From positions 1-12,983 of the forward strand of contig CAAESW010000061.1 in NCBI GenBank assembly GCA_900758845.1: a DNA stretch of 12,983 nucleotides, given 5' to 3'. Below, in pieces: positions 6,077 through 12,983 of the stretch (positions are counted from its first letter, which is position 1; the number at the start of each line of letters is the position of its first letter). Position numbers and translations under genes: made by a program. The notes under the pieces are model-generated. The model saw nothing but the letters and a program-made list of their open reading frames with translations. It made no database searches and was not told the DNA's origin. The stretch comes from an uncultured Collinsella sp. (GTDB lineage Bacteria > Actinomycetota > Coriobacteriia > Coriobacteriales > Coriobacteriaceae).

Positions 6077-6375
6077 ATCTCGATCTGTAACATCTAGACC
6101 CGATTTGGGCGGCTAAGTGTTACAGATCGAGATGTTTCGGCAGGACGGTCTTCGTTTGTCTAAATCTGTAACACGAGGGACGGATTTTGCCGAGTTGTTG
6201 TTATAGATTGAGATTTTCTAGCAGGCGGGTTTGGTTTGTCTCGATCTGTAACAGGTAGGGGTCAAAAGTGGGTCTAGCTGTTACAGATTGAGATTGTTGA
6301 GGTTGGGTCGAGGGGAATATCTCGATCTGTAACAGTAAGACCCGGTTTTGCCGAGTAACTGTTACAGATTGAGAC
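6077..6375 (+). repeat. Array of eight 16-bp elements in alternating orientation (four tandem ~81-bp hairpin units)
   Basis: The element (consensus RTCTCGATCTGTAACA) occurs forward at 6077-6092, 6158-6173, 6238-6253 and 6319-6334. It occurs inverted at 6118-6133, 6199-6214, 6279-6294 and 6360-6375. The gap inside each forward/inverted pair is exactly 25 bases in all four units. The linkers between pairs are 24, 23 and 24 bases. Unit starts are 81, 80 and 81 bases apart. Unit 1 has perfect 16-bp arms and the others have one to three changes. The 25-base inner segments of units 1, 2 and 4 are related (a GACCCGrTTTkGsCGrs-like core), so the array probably grew by tandem duplication. It carries no plausible gene. 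It lies between the displaced tRNA fragment and the promoter region of the oxidoreductase. It could be a set of regulator sites, RNA hairpins, or a repeat family of this genus. Confidence 0.95.
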
Positions 6376-6434
6376 GAACCGACGGGCCGCTCTGCCCCAT
6401 CCACCTGCTGCCACCTGATATTCGCCGATTTCCG

Positions 6435-6464
6435 TTGTGCCGCCATGCCCCCATGCCATATCCT
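6435..6464 (+). promoter_or_regulatory. Possible promoter of the oxidoreductase gene
   Basis: TTGTGC (6435-6440) and TATCCT (6459-6464) are separated by 18 bases, about 52 bases before the start codon and 60 bases after the hairpin array. It is a moderate match only. If correct, the array is outside the transcript and just upstream of the -35 box. Confidence 0.35.
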
Positions 6465-6516
6465 CTAGACAACTACGCGGCATCATCGCCGCCGCGCCTA
6501 CAAGAGAGGAATATCC

Positions 6517-8547
6517 ATGACCGCACCTGCATCCAAGCTGCTCCAGCCCATTACGGTTGGCCCCCTTGAGCTCAAGAACCGCATTATGTTTCCGCCGCTG
6601 ACCACCGGCTACGAGGAGCGTGACGGTTCCATCGGCGAGCGCAGCCTGGCTTTTTACGAGCGCTTGGCCCGTGGCGGCGTGAGCTACATCGTCATCGGCG
6701 ACGTCGCTCCCGTCATGACCGCAAGCCCCACGCCCAAGCTGGCGACCGACGCCCAGATCCCCACGTTTAAGGCCCTGGCCGACGTCGTCCACAAGCACGG
6801 CGCCAAGGTCGCGCTGCAGCTGTTCCACCCCGAGTACGACGTGCCCGGTGTCGGCCGCATGGTCATGGGATCCATGGCTGCCGCCAAGGCCGCGCAGGAG
6901 GCCAAGGCCGCCGGTGACGAGGAGACCTTTGCCGCCAAGATGGCCGAGTCCAACGAGATTCGCAACCAGGCCTACGCCAAGCTGCACCACGATATGCAGC
7001 ACTTTGTGAACGAGGCGAGCGTAGAGCAGCTCACCCAGATCAAGGAGGCCATCGCTGCCTCGGCCGCCCGCGCGCAGCAGGCCGGGATCGACGCCATCGA
7101 GGTCCACGGCGACCGCCTGGTGGGTTCGCTGTGCTCGGCCATCCTCAACCAGCGCACCGACGAGTACGGTGGTTCGTTCGAGAACCGCGTTCGCTACGCG
7201 CTGGAGGTCGTCGCTGCCATTAAGGAAGCCGCGCCGCAGCTGATGGTGGAGTACAAACTCCCCGTGATCATGGAGAACCCCGACGGCACGCCGCGCGGCA
7301 AGGGCGGCCTGCAGCCCGACGAGGCCTGTGAGTTCGCCAAGCTGCTCGAGGGCGCGGGCATCGACATGATCCAGGTCGCGCAGGCCAACCACACCGGCAA
7401 CATGGGAGACACCATTCCGCCCATGGGCGCCATGCCCTACAACTGGACGCTGCCCGTGGCCGAGCGCGTCAAGGCCTTGGTCTCCGTGCCGGTGGCAACC
7501 GTCGGCCGCGTTGTCTCGGTCGAGGCCGGCGAGAAGATTCTGGAAGACGGCGCGGCCGACATCATCGCGTACGGCCGTTCGCTCATGTGCGACCCCGACA
7601 TTGCGCTGAAGGCCGCCACGGGTGAGCCCATCCGCGAGTGCCTCAACTGCAACAAGGGCTGCGTCGACGCGATTCAAAACCGCAAGTACATCTCGTGCGT
7701 GCTCAATGCCGAGAACGGCGACGAGGCGACCATCGCCATCAAGCCGGGCGAGGGCGACAAGAAGATTGCCGTGGTGGGCGGCGGTATTGCCGGCTTGGAG
7801 GCCGCGCGCGTGGCGGCCAAGCGCGGCTACGATGTGACCGTTTACGAGGCGAGCGACCATCTGGGCGGCCAGATTGTGCTGGCGGCTGCACCTCCGCGTA
7901 AGGACGAGATCATGCGCTCGGTTGAGTACTACGAGAAGATTCTGCCCGGCCTGGGAGTGAAGGTTGAGCTCAACCATGCCGCTACCGCTGAGGACCTCAA
8001 CGCCGCCGACGCTGCGATTGTGGCCGTAGGCGCACACGACGTGGTCATCCCCGTTCCGGGCGCCGACTCGGACAAGGTCGTCTCGAGCTGGGACGTGCTG
8101 GCCGGCAAGGTGGAGCTCAGCGGGCGCGTCGCCGTCATTGGCGGCGGTCTGGTGGGCACCGAGACTGCCGAGTACCTGCTGCAGCACGGCTGCGAGGTGG
8201 CGATCGTGGAGATGCTCGACAAGATTGCCGCGGGCGAGTCCGAGACCATTCTGCCGCTGATTATGAGCGACTTTGCAGAGCACAACGTGGAGCAGCACGT
8301 GAAGACCCGCCTGACCGCCATTACCGACGAGGGCGTGGAGGCTGTTCGCACCACCGAGGACGGCGCCGAGGAGCCGGTGAAGATCGTCTGCGATTACGTG
8401 GTGATGGCCGTGGGCTCCAAGGCCAACGCGTTTGACCTGGATGGCGTGACGGTGCCCGTGACCTGCGTGGGCGACTGCTCGGGTGAGCGCACCGCCGACA
8501 TTGCGAGCGCCATTCGCACGGCGTATCACGCGGCCAACGAGCTGTAG
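6517..8547 (+). CDS. Old-yellow-enzyme family NAD(P)H:flavin oxidoreductase with 4Fe-4S (2,4-dienoyl-CoA/enoate reductase type)
   Basis: A cytosolic flavin/iron-sulfur enzyme that moves electrons from NAD(P)H via FAD and a 4Fe-4S cluster to FMN, to reduce a C=C bond. The substrate is unknown. At 676 residues it matches FadH (about 672), BaiCD/BaiH and 2-enoate reductases. Residues 1-360 are the FMN TIM barrel (RTDEYGGSFENR at 213-224). Cluster ligands are C375, C378, C382 (CLNCNKGC) and C394. The FAD and NAD(P) Rossmann motifs are VVGGGIAG (419-426) and IGGGLVGTE (541-549). In the barrel, HGDRLVGSLCS (197-207) replaces the usual HG-x-x-GYL-x-x-Q-F-x-S. The family's catalytic Tyr is therefore missing, and an Arg seems to take its place. 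GAGAGGA lies six bases before the ATG. It is monocistronic, with its own terminator downstream. Confidence 0.9.
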   Translation: MTAPASKLLQPITVGPLELKNRIMFPPLTTGYEERDGSIGERSLAFYERLARGGVSYIVIGDVAPVMTASPTPKLATDAQIPTFKALADVVHKHGAKVALQLFHPEYDVPGVGRMVMGSMAAAKAAQEAKAAGDEETFAAKMAESNEIRNQAYAKLHHDMQHFVNEASVEQLTQIKEAIAASAARAQQAGIDAIEVHGDRLVGSLCSAILNQRTDEYGGSFENRVRYALEVVAAIKEAAPQLMVEYKLPVIMENPDGTPRGKGGLQPDEACEFAKLLEGAGIDMIQVAQANHTGNMGDTIPPMGAMPYNWTLPVAERVKALVSVPVATVGRVVSVEAGEKILEDGAADIIAYGRSLMCDPDIALKAATGEPIRECLNCNKGCVDAIQNRKYISCVLNAENGDEATIAIKPGEGDKKIAVVGGGIAGLEAARVAAKRGYDVTVYEASDHLGGQIVLAAAPPRKDEIMRSVEYYEKILPGLGVKVELNHAATAEDLNAADAAIVAVGAHDVVIPVPGADSDKVVSSWDVLAGKVELSGRVAVIGGGLVGTETAEYLLQHGCEVAIVEMLDKIAAGESETILPLIMSDFAEHNVEQHVKTRLTAITDEGVEAVRTTEDGAEEPVKIVCDYVVMAVGSKANAFDLDGVTVPVTCVGDCSGERTADIASAIRTAYHAANEL

Positions 8548-8622
8548 TTGAACATCGCGGCCAGGCGGGGCGGTAGCACGGATTCGTCTCGCCCGGCTGT
8601 GTCCCGTCGGGTGTCAACCGGT

Positions 8623-8662
8623 GCGGGGCCTGCAAGCGCAGCAGGTCCCGCCCTTTTTGTTT
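8623..8662 (+). terminator. Terminator of the oxidoreductase gene
   Basis: GCGGGGCCTGC (8623-8633) pairs with GCAGGTCCCGC (8641-8651), with one wobble and a seven-base loop, and is followed by CCTTTTTGTTTT. It lies about 75 bases after the stop codon. Confidence 0.85.
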
Positions 8663-8987
8663 TGCTCCGGTGGATGGCAATGCGCGGTAATCATGAGGAG
8701 TGAGGACGTCTACTGCCTTGCAGATCACTCAAAATTATTGGGGGAGGGGTTAATAACTATATCCTCTATACCAAAGGACATAAAGAGATGCCAATTTTGC
8801 TGACAAGCGAATGACGATTAGCTGCGAGTCAGCTACCAGCGTAAATAATCGATAAAGAAATGTCGTAATTTGGTGCCAAATGCCCAGATAACGACGCGTC
8901 TATTTTAATTAACTGCTTTGAGCAAACGGTAAAATGCTACTATCTAACTTGCACGTAAGAAAGCAGATTAACGGTTAAGGCTAAGAA
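8663..8987. other. AT-rich intergenic stretch before the HTH gene
   Basis: No convincing gene. The only short frame of note (8693-8803, 36 codons, starting MRSEDVYCLADHSK) has no ribosome site. Small inverted repeats are present: AGCTG-CGAGT-CAGCT (8819-8833) and ATTTGG-TG-CCAAAT (8868-8881). TAAAAT (8930-8935) or TACTAT (8938-8943) could be the -10 of the next gene, but no good -35 is found at standard spacing. The lower GC of this stretch contrasts with both neighbours. Confidence 0.4.
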
Positions 8988-9392
8988 GTGGCAGGTATGT
9001 CGGAAGCAACTAGGACTCGCACGCATGCGCCCGAGGTTAGGCAGCGCGCCGTCGAGGCCCTCCAAGAGGGGGTCGGTCATCGCGCCCTCGCCGCGGAGCT
9101 TGGCATTCCCCAGGCCACGGCTCGTCAGTGGGCCCGCGCGTATGCCGTGGGCGGTGCCGACGCCGTTCTCAACGCCGGTTCGCATCATCACACCTATTCG
9201 TACGAAGTTAAGCTCGCCGTGGTCAAGGACCGCTTGGAAAACGGCTTAACGGTTCGCGAGGCCATGATCAAACACAAGATTCCAAGCGAGTCTTCGGTTA
9301 AGGCCTGGTGCCGCCAGTACCGCGAGAGCGGTGAGTCCGCACTGGTCGATAAGCCGCGAGGTCGCAAGCCGCGCGTTAAAAAGGCGGAATAG
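8988..9392 (+). CDS. Stand-alone double helix-turn-helix protein, IS150-OrfA-like
   Basis: A 134-residue basic DNA-binding protein. Residues about 11-60 form one HTH (HRALAAELGIPQATARQWAR, then YAVGGADAVL). Residues about 70-120 form a second (LTVREAMIKHKIPSESSVKAW, then YRESGESALV). The W-x-x-x-Y-x-x-x-G-x-x-x-L ending of each repeat is typical of the OrfA proteins of IS3-family (IS150-like) elements. It differs from those in lacking the C-terminal leucine-zipper/coiled-coil region, and it ends in a basic tail (RGRKPRVKK). No orfB with a DDE catalytic domain follows. Instead there is a terminator 12 bases after the stop, and no terminal inverted repeats were noticed. The GTG at 8988 is favoured by AAGG seven bases upstream; the ATG at 8997 is an alternative. 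It is probably a domesticated regulator (inference), and its target is unknown. Confidence 0.8.
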   Translation: MAGMSEATRTRTHAPEVRQRAVEALQEGVGHRALAAELGIPQATARQWARAYAVGGADAVLNAGSHHHTYSYEVKLAVVKDRLENGLTVREAMIKHKIPSESSVKAWCRQYRESGESALVDKPRGRKPRVKKAE

Positions 9393-9404
9393 CAAACGGG
9401 ATGG

Positions 9405-9430
9405 TGCGCCCACAGGGGCGCATTTTTCTT
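9405..9430 (+). terminator. Terminator of the double-HTH gene
   Basis: TGCGCCC (9405-9411) and GGGCGCA (9416-9422) form a 7-bp stem with loop ACAG, followed by TTTTTCTT. Confidence 0.85.
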
Positions 9431-9515
9431 GCCGCCTCTCTGCTCCAAAGCGGACGTGCCCTTACCCCGTACGCCTAAAACTCCCCAGTTGACCGAAAAC
9501 CTGCCGCCGCTACTC

Positions 9516-9532
9516 CTCAATTGAGCTATAAC
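9516..9532 (+). promoter_or_regulatory. Possible -10 box and small palindrome upstream of the hydrogenase operon
   Basis: TATAAC (9527-9532) lies about 40 bases before the operon's first start codon. The perfect palindrome CTCAATTGAG (9516-9525) abuts it. No -35 box is present at normal spacing, so this could be an activator-dependent promoter, or it may not be the promoter at all. Confidence 0.25.
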
Positions 9533-9572
9533 GTTAAACAATTGCAGCGTTTTTGCACGGGGGAGTGATGGT

Positions 9573-12455
9573 ATGACGCTACTGTATTTCCTTACCCTGT
9601 TTCCGCTGGTACCGGCGCTGGGCATGCTGCTCGCGCGCGGTGACCGCGCCCGCGATGCGGTGGGGCTCATAGGCTCCGGCATTATTATGGCGGTGACAGT
9701 TGTAGTCGCCGTCATGTTTTTTGGCATGGGTCCGCAGAGCTTTGAGGTTGCCTCCGGCACCTCGCATGTGCTCTCGATCATCAGCTCCGTCATCGACGTC
9801 ATCCTGTGCGCCGTAATCCTGTACAACGCGTACAAATATAGGAACGCGCTCGCCACGGTGCTCGGCATAGTCCAGCTGGTGGGCTCGTTCGCCTTTGCAG
9901 CCATGACGCTGCCCGCGGTCGAAGCCGTCACGGCGACGCCGCTCTACCTGGACTACATGAGCGTGATCATGGTCCTCGCCGTCGGCATTGTTGGCAGCCT
10001 CATCTGCGTGTATGCCTTGGGTTATATGAAGGACTTCCAGGCCCACGACGAGCACGAGGCCGCACTGCGCGGGCAGACCGCGCCCGACCGTCGCCCGCAG
10101 TTCCTGGCGCTTATGTTCCTGTTCCTCTCGGCCATGTTCGTCATCGTGACGAGCGACAACCTTGAGTGGCTGTTCTGCGGCTGGGAAATCACCACCGTGT
10201 GCTCGTTCCTTATGATTGGCTACACGCGCACGCCCGAGGCCATCAAGAACGCTTTCACCCAGATCATCCTTAACATGCTGGGCGGTATCGCGTTTTTGGC
10301 GGGCCTTATGTTCTTGCACGTTAACGGCATGCCGCTGACCATCTCGGGCATGATCGAGCTTTCCGGCGCCGGTACCGCGCAATCCGCACTGCTGGTGATG
10401 CCGGTCATCCTGTTGTCGCTCGCCGCACTCACCAAGGCCGCACAGATGCCGTTCCACACGTGGCTGTTGGGTGCTATGGTTGCCCCCACTCCCACGAGCG
10501 CCCTGCTGCACTCGTCAACCATGGTTAAAGCCGGCGTGTTCCTAATGGTCAAGCTGAGCCCGCTCTATGCTATCTATCCCGTAACCGGCTTTATGGTCAC
10601 GAGTGTGGGCGCCATCACGTTTTTGCTTGCTGCCCTCATGGCCATCTCGCAGAGCAACGCCAAACGCGTGCTCGCGTACTCCACCATTTCCAACTTGGGC
10701 CTCATCAGTGCCTGCCTGGGTGTCGGCGCGCCCGAGGCCGTATGGGCGGCCATCTTTCTGATCCTGTTCCACACGGTGGCAAAGTCGCTGCTGTTCCTGT
10801 GCGTGGGCACGGCCGAGCATCATATCGGCAGCCGCGATATCGAGGACATGGACGGTATGTTCAGCCGCATGCCGCACCTGACGCGTCTGATGATGCTGGG
10901 CATCATGGGCATGTTTGTGGCGCCGTTTGGCATGCTCGTGTCCAAGTGGGGCGCCCTGGTGGCGTTCGCGCAGACTGGCAACGTGCTCATGATCATGGTG
11001 CTGGCCTTTGGCTCGGCCGCGACGTTCTTCTTCTGGGGCAAGTGGCTTGCCAAGCTTTCGGGTGTCGACCCCACGGCTCAAAACGTTGAGGTCAATGTCC
11101 ATAAGACCGAATGGATGGCCCTCAACACCATCGCCGCGCTGCTGATTCTGTGCTGCGTGGCGTTCCCGGTTATCTCGAGCGGTCTGGTGTCGCCTTACTT
11201 GGCCATGGTGTTTGGCCGCGTGCCGTACGTTATTGGCAAGGACGCCATGTACCTGATGGTGGTTATCGTGGCGTTTATCGCCGTGGTGCTGCTGACTTCA
11301 TTCCGCGTGAGCAACAAACCGCACGTCAACGTGTACCTTTCGGGCGTGGGGACCGACAAATATCGCCATTTCCGCGGCTCGATGGGACACGAGGTGAAGG
11401 CCGAAAAGCGCAATTGGTACTCGGAGGACGCCCTTGGCGAGAAGCGTATTGGCCCCGCGGGTAGCGTCGTGTGCTGCAGCATTATCTTGTTTGCGCTGCT
11501 GTGTTGCGCGTGGATTGGGCCCGAGCGACTTGCCATGAGCGCGCCCTCGGTGCTGCGCGGCAAGTATTTCGAAGGTTCGGGTGTCGTGGGCATCTTTATT
11601 GGTACCTTGGTGTTTGCCCTGCTGGCGCCTTTGGTTGGTGGCCTGATCGACGGCGTTGACCGCAAACTTTCGGCCCGTATGCAGGGCCGCGTGGGCCCGC
11701 GCCTGCTCCAGCCTTTCTACGACGTTGCCAAGCTGCTGCGCAAAGCCCCTGCCAGCGTAAACACCATGGACGATACCTATATGGCGTGCGCGCTCATCTT
11801 TACCGTCGTGGGCGGCGGCATCTTTGTGTCGGGCTCTAACACGCTACTGTGCGCCTTTATGGTGACGCTCGCCGCGATCTTTGTGGTGCTGGCGTCCGCC
11901 TCGACGCAAAGCCCGTTTGCCCAGGTTGGCGCCGATCGTGAGCTGCTGCAGGTCATGAGTTACGAGCCCGCCGTTCTGCTGATGAGCGTGGGTCTGTATC
12001 TTGCCACCGACAGCTTTGATTCCATCGCTGTGACGGGGCAGTCGGCCCCCATCATCGTGTACAGTGCGCCCATTTTCCTGGCGCTGCTCGCGGTGCTTAC
12101 CATCAAGCTGCGCAAGTCGCCGTTTGACCTTTCGTACTCGCATCACGCGCATCAGGAGATCGTCCAGGGCGTCGCCACCGAGATGAGCGGCGGCACGCTG
12201 GCCAAGATGACCCTTATGCACTGGTGCGAGACCGTGCTGTTTTTGATGTGGGTGGGCATGTTCTTCGTCTGGGACAACCCGGTGAGCTGGGTGGTCGCAC
12301 TGGTCGTGATGGCCGCGACGTATTTTGTCGAGGTGCTGATCGACAACACCTTCGCACGCAGCACCTGGCGCAGCTGCTTTAGGCTCGGATGGGGCGTGGC
12401 GCTGGTGTTTGGCCTGCTCAACCTTATGCCCATCCTCGTCGACGTATTTATTTAG
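9573..12455 (+). CDS. Energy-converting [NiFe]-hydrogenase membrane subunit: EchA/HyfB-type fused to EchB/HyfC-type
   Basis: Membrane part of a group 4 [NiFe]-hydrogenase that couples ferredoxin (or formate) oxidation and H2 formation to ion pumping. The protein is 960 residues. Residues 1 to about 580 are an antiporter-like NuoL/M/HyfB domain. They show E205 (WEITTVCSF), K288 and H296 (LTKAAQMPFHTWLLGAM), HSSTMVKAG (313-321) and a later helix Lys at K404 (FHTVAKSLLF), the expected ion-path residues. Residues about 630-960 are a NuoH/EchB-like domain, with RMQGRVGPRLLQPFYDVAKLL (702-722, shown in part: GRVGPRLLQPFYD), E798 in SYEPA, and SPFDLSYSHHAHQE (849-862). Separate subunits would be about 600-670 and 290-320 residues, so the length equals an exact sum. 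There is no stop or frameshift at the junction. GGGAG lies seven bases before the ATG. It is first in an operon; the EchC-type gene follows. HycC-HycD of formate hydrogenlyase is an alternative label. Confidence 0.9.
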   Translation: MTLLYFLTLFPLVPALGMLLARGDRARDAVGLIGSGIIMAVTVVVAVMFFGMGPQSFEVASGTSHVLSIISSVIDVILCAVILYNAYKYRNALATVLGIVQLVGSFAFAAMTLPAVEAVTATPLYLDYMSVIMVLAVGIVGSLICVYALGYMKDFQAHDEHEAALRGQTAPDRRPQFLALMFLFLSAMFVIVTSDNLEWLFCGWEITTVCSFLMIGYTRTPEAIKNAFTQIILNMLGGIAFLAGLMFLHVNGMPLTISGMIELSGAGTAQSALLVMPVILLSLAALTKAAQMPFHTWLLGAMVAPTPTSALLHSSTMVKAGVFLMVKLSPLYAIYPVTGFMVTSVGAITFLLAALMAISQSNAKRVLAYSTISNLGLISACLGVGAPEAVWAAIFLILFHTVAKSLLFLCVGTAEHHIGSRDIEDMDGMFSRMPHLTRLMMLGIMGMFVAPFGMLVSKWGALVAFAQTGNVLMIMVLAFGSAATFFFWGKWLAKLSGVDPTAQNVEVNVHKTEWMALNTIAALLILCCVAFPVISSGLVSPYLAMVFGRVPYVIGKDAMYLMVVIVAFIAVVLLTSFRVSNKPHVNVYLSGVGTDKYRHFRGSMGHEVKAEKRNWYSEDALGEKRIGPAGSVVCCSIILFALLCCAWIGPERLAMSAPSVLRGKYFEGSGVVGIFIGTLVFALLAPLVGGLIDGVDRKLSARMQGRVGPRLLQPFYDVAKLLRKAPASVNTMDDTYMACALIFTVVGGGIFVSGSNTLLCAFMVTLAAIFVVLASASTQSPFAQVGADRELLQVMSYEPAVLLMSVGLYLATDSFDSIAVTGQSAPIIVYSAPIFLALLAVLTIKLRKSPFDLSYSHHAHQEIVQGVATEMSGGTLAKMTLMHWCETVLFLMWVGMFFVWDNPVSWVVALVVMAATYFVEVLIDNTFARSTWRSCFRLGWGVALVFGLLNLMPILVDVFI

Positions 12456-12467
12456 GAGGCGGCATCC

Positions 12468-12983
12468 ATGGATCATAAAATGTCGCGCTCGCCGTGGGTT
12501 ATTCATTACGACGGTTCGAGCTGCAACGGATGCGATATCGAGGTGCTGGCCTCGCTCACGCCGCTGTTCGATGCGGAGCGCTTTGGCGTGGTCAACACCG
12601 GCAACCCCAAGCATGCGGATATCTTTTTGGTGACGGGGTCGGTCAATGCCCAGAACCTGCCCGTCGTGCGCCAGATCTACAACCAGATGCTCGAGCCCAA
12701 GTGCGTGGTGGCGTGCGGCATTTGCGCGTGTTCGGGCGGCGTGTTCCGCGATGCCTACAACGTGATCGGCGGCGTGGACCGCGCGATTCCCGTGGACGTG
12801 TACGCGCCCGGGTGCGCCATTCGCCCCGAGACGGTGATCGATGCCATCGTGGAGGCGTGTGGCATCCTGGACCAGAAGGAGGCCGTGATGCGCGCCGGCG
12901 GCGACCCGCTTACCGTGGGCGGCGCCGCAACCTGGGACGGTGGCGTTGAGCTGGGCGAGGACGGGTTTGTGGCTGCGGGGGCC
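12468..12983 (+). CDS. Hydrogenase small subunit, NuoB/EchC/HycG-like, open at the window end
   Basis: Carries the proximal 4Fe-4S cluster that passes electrons between the [NiFe] large subunit and the ferredoxin-like subunit, on the cytosolic face of the membrane module. The frame is open for 172 codons to the last base, with no stop in the window. Cluster ligands are visible: C19 and C22 in SSCNGCDIE, a Cys of VACGICACSGG (most likely C86), and C116 in YAPGCAIRPE. Extra cysteines (C79, C83, C88) surround the third ligand. The ATG is 12 bases after the stop of the fusion gene, and AGGAGG (12454-12459) overlaps that stop, so translation is probably coupled. EchC proteins are usually about 150-170 residues, so a C-terminal extension is possible. 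The remaining subunits should lie downstream. Confidence 0.92.
   Translation, partial: MDHKMSRSPWVIHYDGSSCNGCDIEVLASLTPLFDAERFGVVNTGNPKHADIFLVTGSVNAQNLPVVRQIYNQMLEPKCVVACGICACSGGVFRDAYNVIGGVDRAIPVDVYAPGCAIRPETVIDAIVEACGILDQKEAVMRAGGDPLTVGGAATWDGGVELGEDGFVAAGA

Noticed and set aside
5911..6093. 60-codon minus-strand frame containing GQDLNLRPPGHE
   Set aside because: That phrase is the well-known false translation of the antisense of a tRNA. Here it arises from the displaced tRNA-fMet fragment.
6077..6375. CRISPR array
   Set aside because: The repeats are only 16 bp and alternate in orientation. The inner spacers of different units are related to each other, and there are no cas genes nearby.
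6274..8529. 751-codon open frame on the minus strand opposite the oxidoreductase
   Set aside because: It is antisense to a clear FMN/FAD/4Fe-4S enzyme and rich in Gly, His, Arg and Val as expected of a mirrored GC-rich gene. It has no family motifs and its 3' end runs through the hairpin array.
8693..8803. 36-codon frame MRSEDVYCLADHSK in the AT-rich spacer
   Set aside because: No ribosome site, directly follows a terminator, no recognisable motif; kept only as a remark in the intergenic entry.
9194..9931. 245-codon minus-strand frame spanning the HTH gene end and hydrogenase start
   Set aside because: It crosses two real plus-strand genes and a terminator. Low-complexity Ser/Thr/Arg content typical of antisense.

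Overview
The window reads as chromosomal DNA from a high-GC, fermentative gut-type actinobacterium. Collinsella or another member of the Coriobacteriia is my best guess, from gene content and base composition only. The flanking genes (coaX, the old-yellow-enzyme oxidoreductase, the Ech-type hydrogenase) are GC-rich with strong G/C third positions. The middle block (about 540-5940) is visibly more AT-rich.

Layout. Positions 1-264 (minus) hold the N-terminal part of type III pantothenate kinase. A promoter and an intact initiator tRNA-fMet (461-537) with a strong terminator follow. The last 54 bases of tRNA plus flank (499-552) recur exactly at 5950-6003, as a 3' half-tRNA with no 5' half. The 5.45 kb between the copies has the form of a small integrative island at the 3' end of tRNA-fMet. 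It carries an RpiR-type regulator (plus strand). Convergent to it is a minus-strand alpha-glucoside cassette: PTS EIICB, a small two-helix membrane protein, and a GH4 6-phospho-alpha-glucosidase. A decayed possible integrase remnant and short tandem repeats lie near the right junction. The EIICB gene has an in-frame amber codon after codon 104, so the uptake step is probably broken in this strain.

Right of the island (6077-6375) is the most unusual structure seen: eight copies of a 16-bp element in strictly alternating orientation, spaced 23-25 bp apart. They form four tandem ~81-bp units, each able to fold as a 16-bp stem with a 25-nt loop. No gene explains it. It sits just upstream of a 676-aa flavin/iron-sulfur oxidoreductase of the 2,4-dienoyl-CoA reductase/enoate reductase type (6517-8547).

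After a terminator and an AT-rich spacer comes a 134-aa protein with two helix-turn-helix domains, resembling the OrfA of IS150-like elements but with no transposase partner (8988-9392). The right end holds the start of an energy-converting [NiFe]-hydrogenase operon. Its first gene fuses the antiporter-like subunit (EchA/HyfB type) to the NuoH-like subunit (EchB/HyfC type) in one 960-aa protein. The NuoB-like small subunit (EchC type) follows 12 bp downstream and runs off the window.

Functional reading (inference): the island adds a regulated, now probably damaged, PTS route for alpha-glucosides. The core genes serve CoA synthesis, reduction of an unsaturated substrate, and ferredoxin-linked hydrogen metabolism, as expected of an anaerobic fermenter.
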